The position numbers were made by a program, and so were the translations under genes. From Pectobacterium araliae (lineage in GTDB: Bacteria > Pseudomonadota > Gammaproteobacteria > Enterobacterales > Enterobacteriaceae), in the NCBI RefSeq assembly GCF_037076465.1, contig NZ_AP028908.1, forward strand, positions 4,216,001 through 4,280,000: a stretch of 64,000 bases of DNA, given 5' to 3'. This document shows, piece after piece, positions 63,999 through 64,000 of this stretch (position 1 is the stretch's first letter; each line of letters starts with the position of its first letter). A model generated the notes under the pieces. That model had not been told where the DNA came from. It did not search any database and saw only the letters and a list, made by a program, of their open reading frames with translations.

Positions 63999-64000
63999 GC

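Overview
The window is ordinary chromosome of an enterobacterium. The genes match Escherichia coli counterparts almost residue for residue in length (RpoB 1342, RpoC 1407, EF-Tu 394 residues), and the gene neighbourhoods resemble those of soft-rot Pectobacteriaceae; Pectobacterium is the most likely genus. The genus is an inference from gene content and order, not from a database search.

Layout. 1-4.6 kb: the end of thiC and the complete thiE-thiF-thiS-thiG-thiH operon for thiamine synthesis. 5-8.3 kb: a MocR-type regulator divergent from a small DUF1127 protein, then an MHS-family transporter. 8.4-22.6 kb, all on the minus strand: the transcription/translation superoperon rpoC-rpoB-rplL-rplJ-rplA-rplK-nusG-secE-tuf with four tRNA genes (Thr, Gly, Tyr, Thr), including the L10 autoregulatory leader, the rplL-rpoB attenuator and several readable promoters. 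23-26.7 kb: an acetyltransferase, coaA, birA and murB. 26.8-32.3 kb: one complete rRNA operon (16S, tRNA-Glu, 23S, 5S) on the minus strand with its P1/P2 promoters and boxA sites. 32.4-44.9 kb: hemG, trkH, yigZ, pepQ, the divergent fadBA operon behind a FadR-like operator, fre, ubiD, rfaH, hemB and tatD. 44.9-46.8 kb: a group II intron sitting just after a terminator between tatC and tatD. 46.9-53.3 kb: tatC, tatB, tatA, ubiB, ubiJ, ubiE and rmuC. 53.5-58.1 kb: argCBH divergent from argE with two ARG boxes. 58.1-61.8 kb: a carbohydrate-use cluster (GntR/UTRA regulator, mannonate-dehydratase-like enolase-superfamily enzyme, PTS EIIBC).

The accessory part is 61.8-64 kb. On the minus strand it holds a 69-residue unknown protein, a 37-codon N-terminal stub of an Hcp (type VI secretion tube) gene, a short C-terminal remnant that resembles a lysozyme/pesticin-like toxin, and two tandem LprI/DUF1311-like secreted proteins that look like its immunity proteins. 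The two proteins lie in an approximately 574-bp tandem duplication that also copied the tail of the toxin gene, and the whole segment is bracketed by 90-bp direct repeats about 91% identical. I read it as the decayed relic of an Hcp-linked muramidase effector/immunity module in which the immunity genes were kept and duplicated. This is the strongest candidate for something undescribed here.

Other notable points are a rrn operon whose two flanks (hemG and murB) belong to two different rrn operons in E. coli, a terminator that overlaps the rplK promoter, a Mg-type HemB, and paired inverted repeats between the MocR gene and its divergent neighbour.
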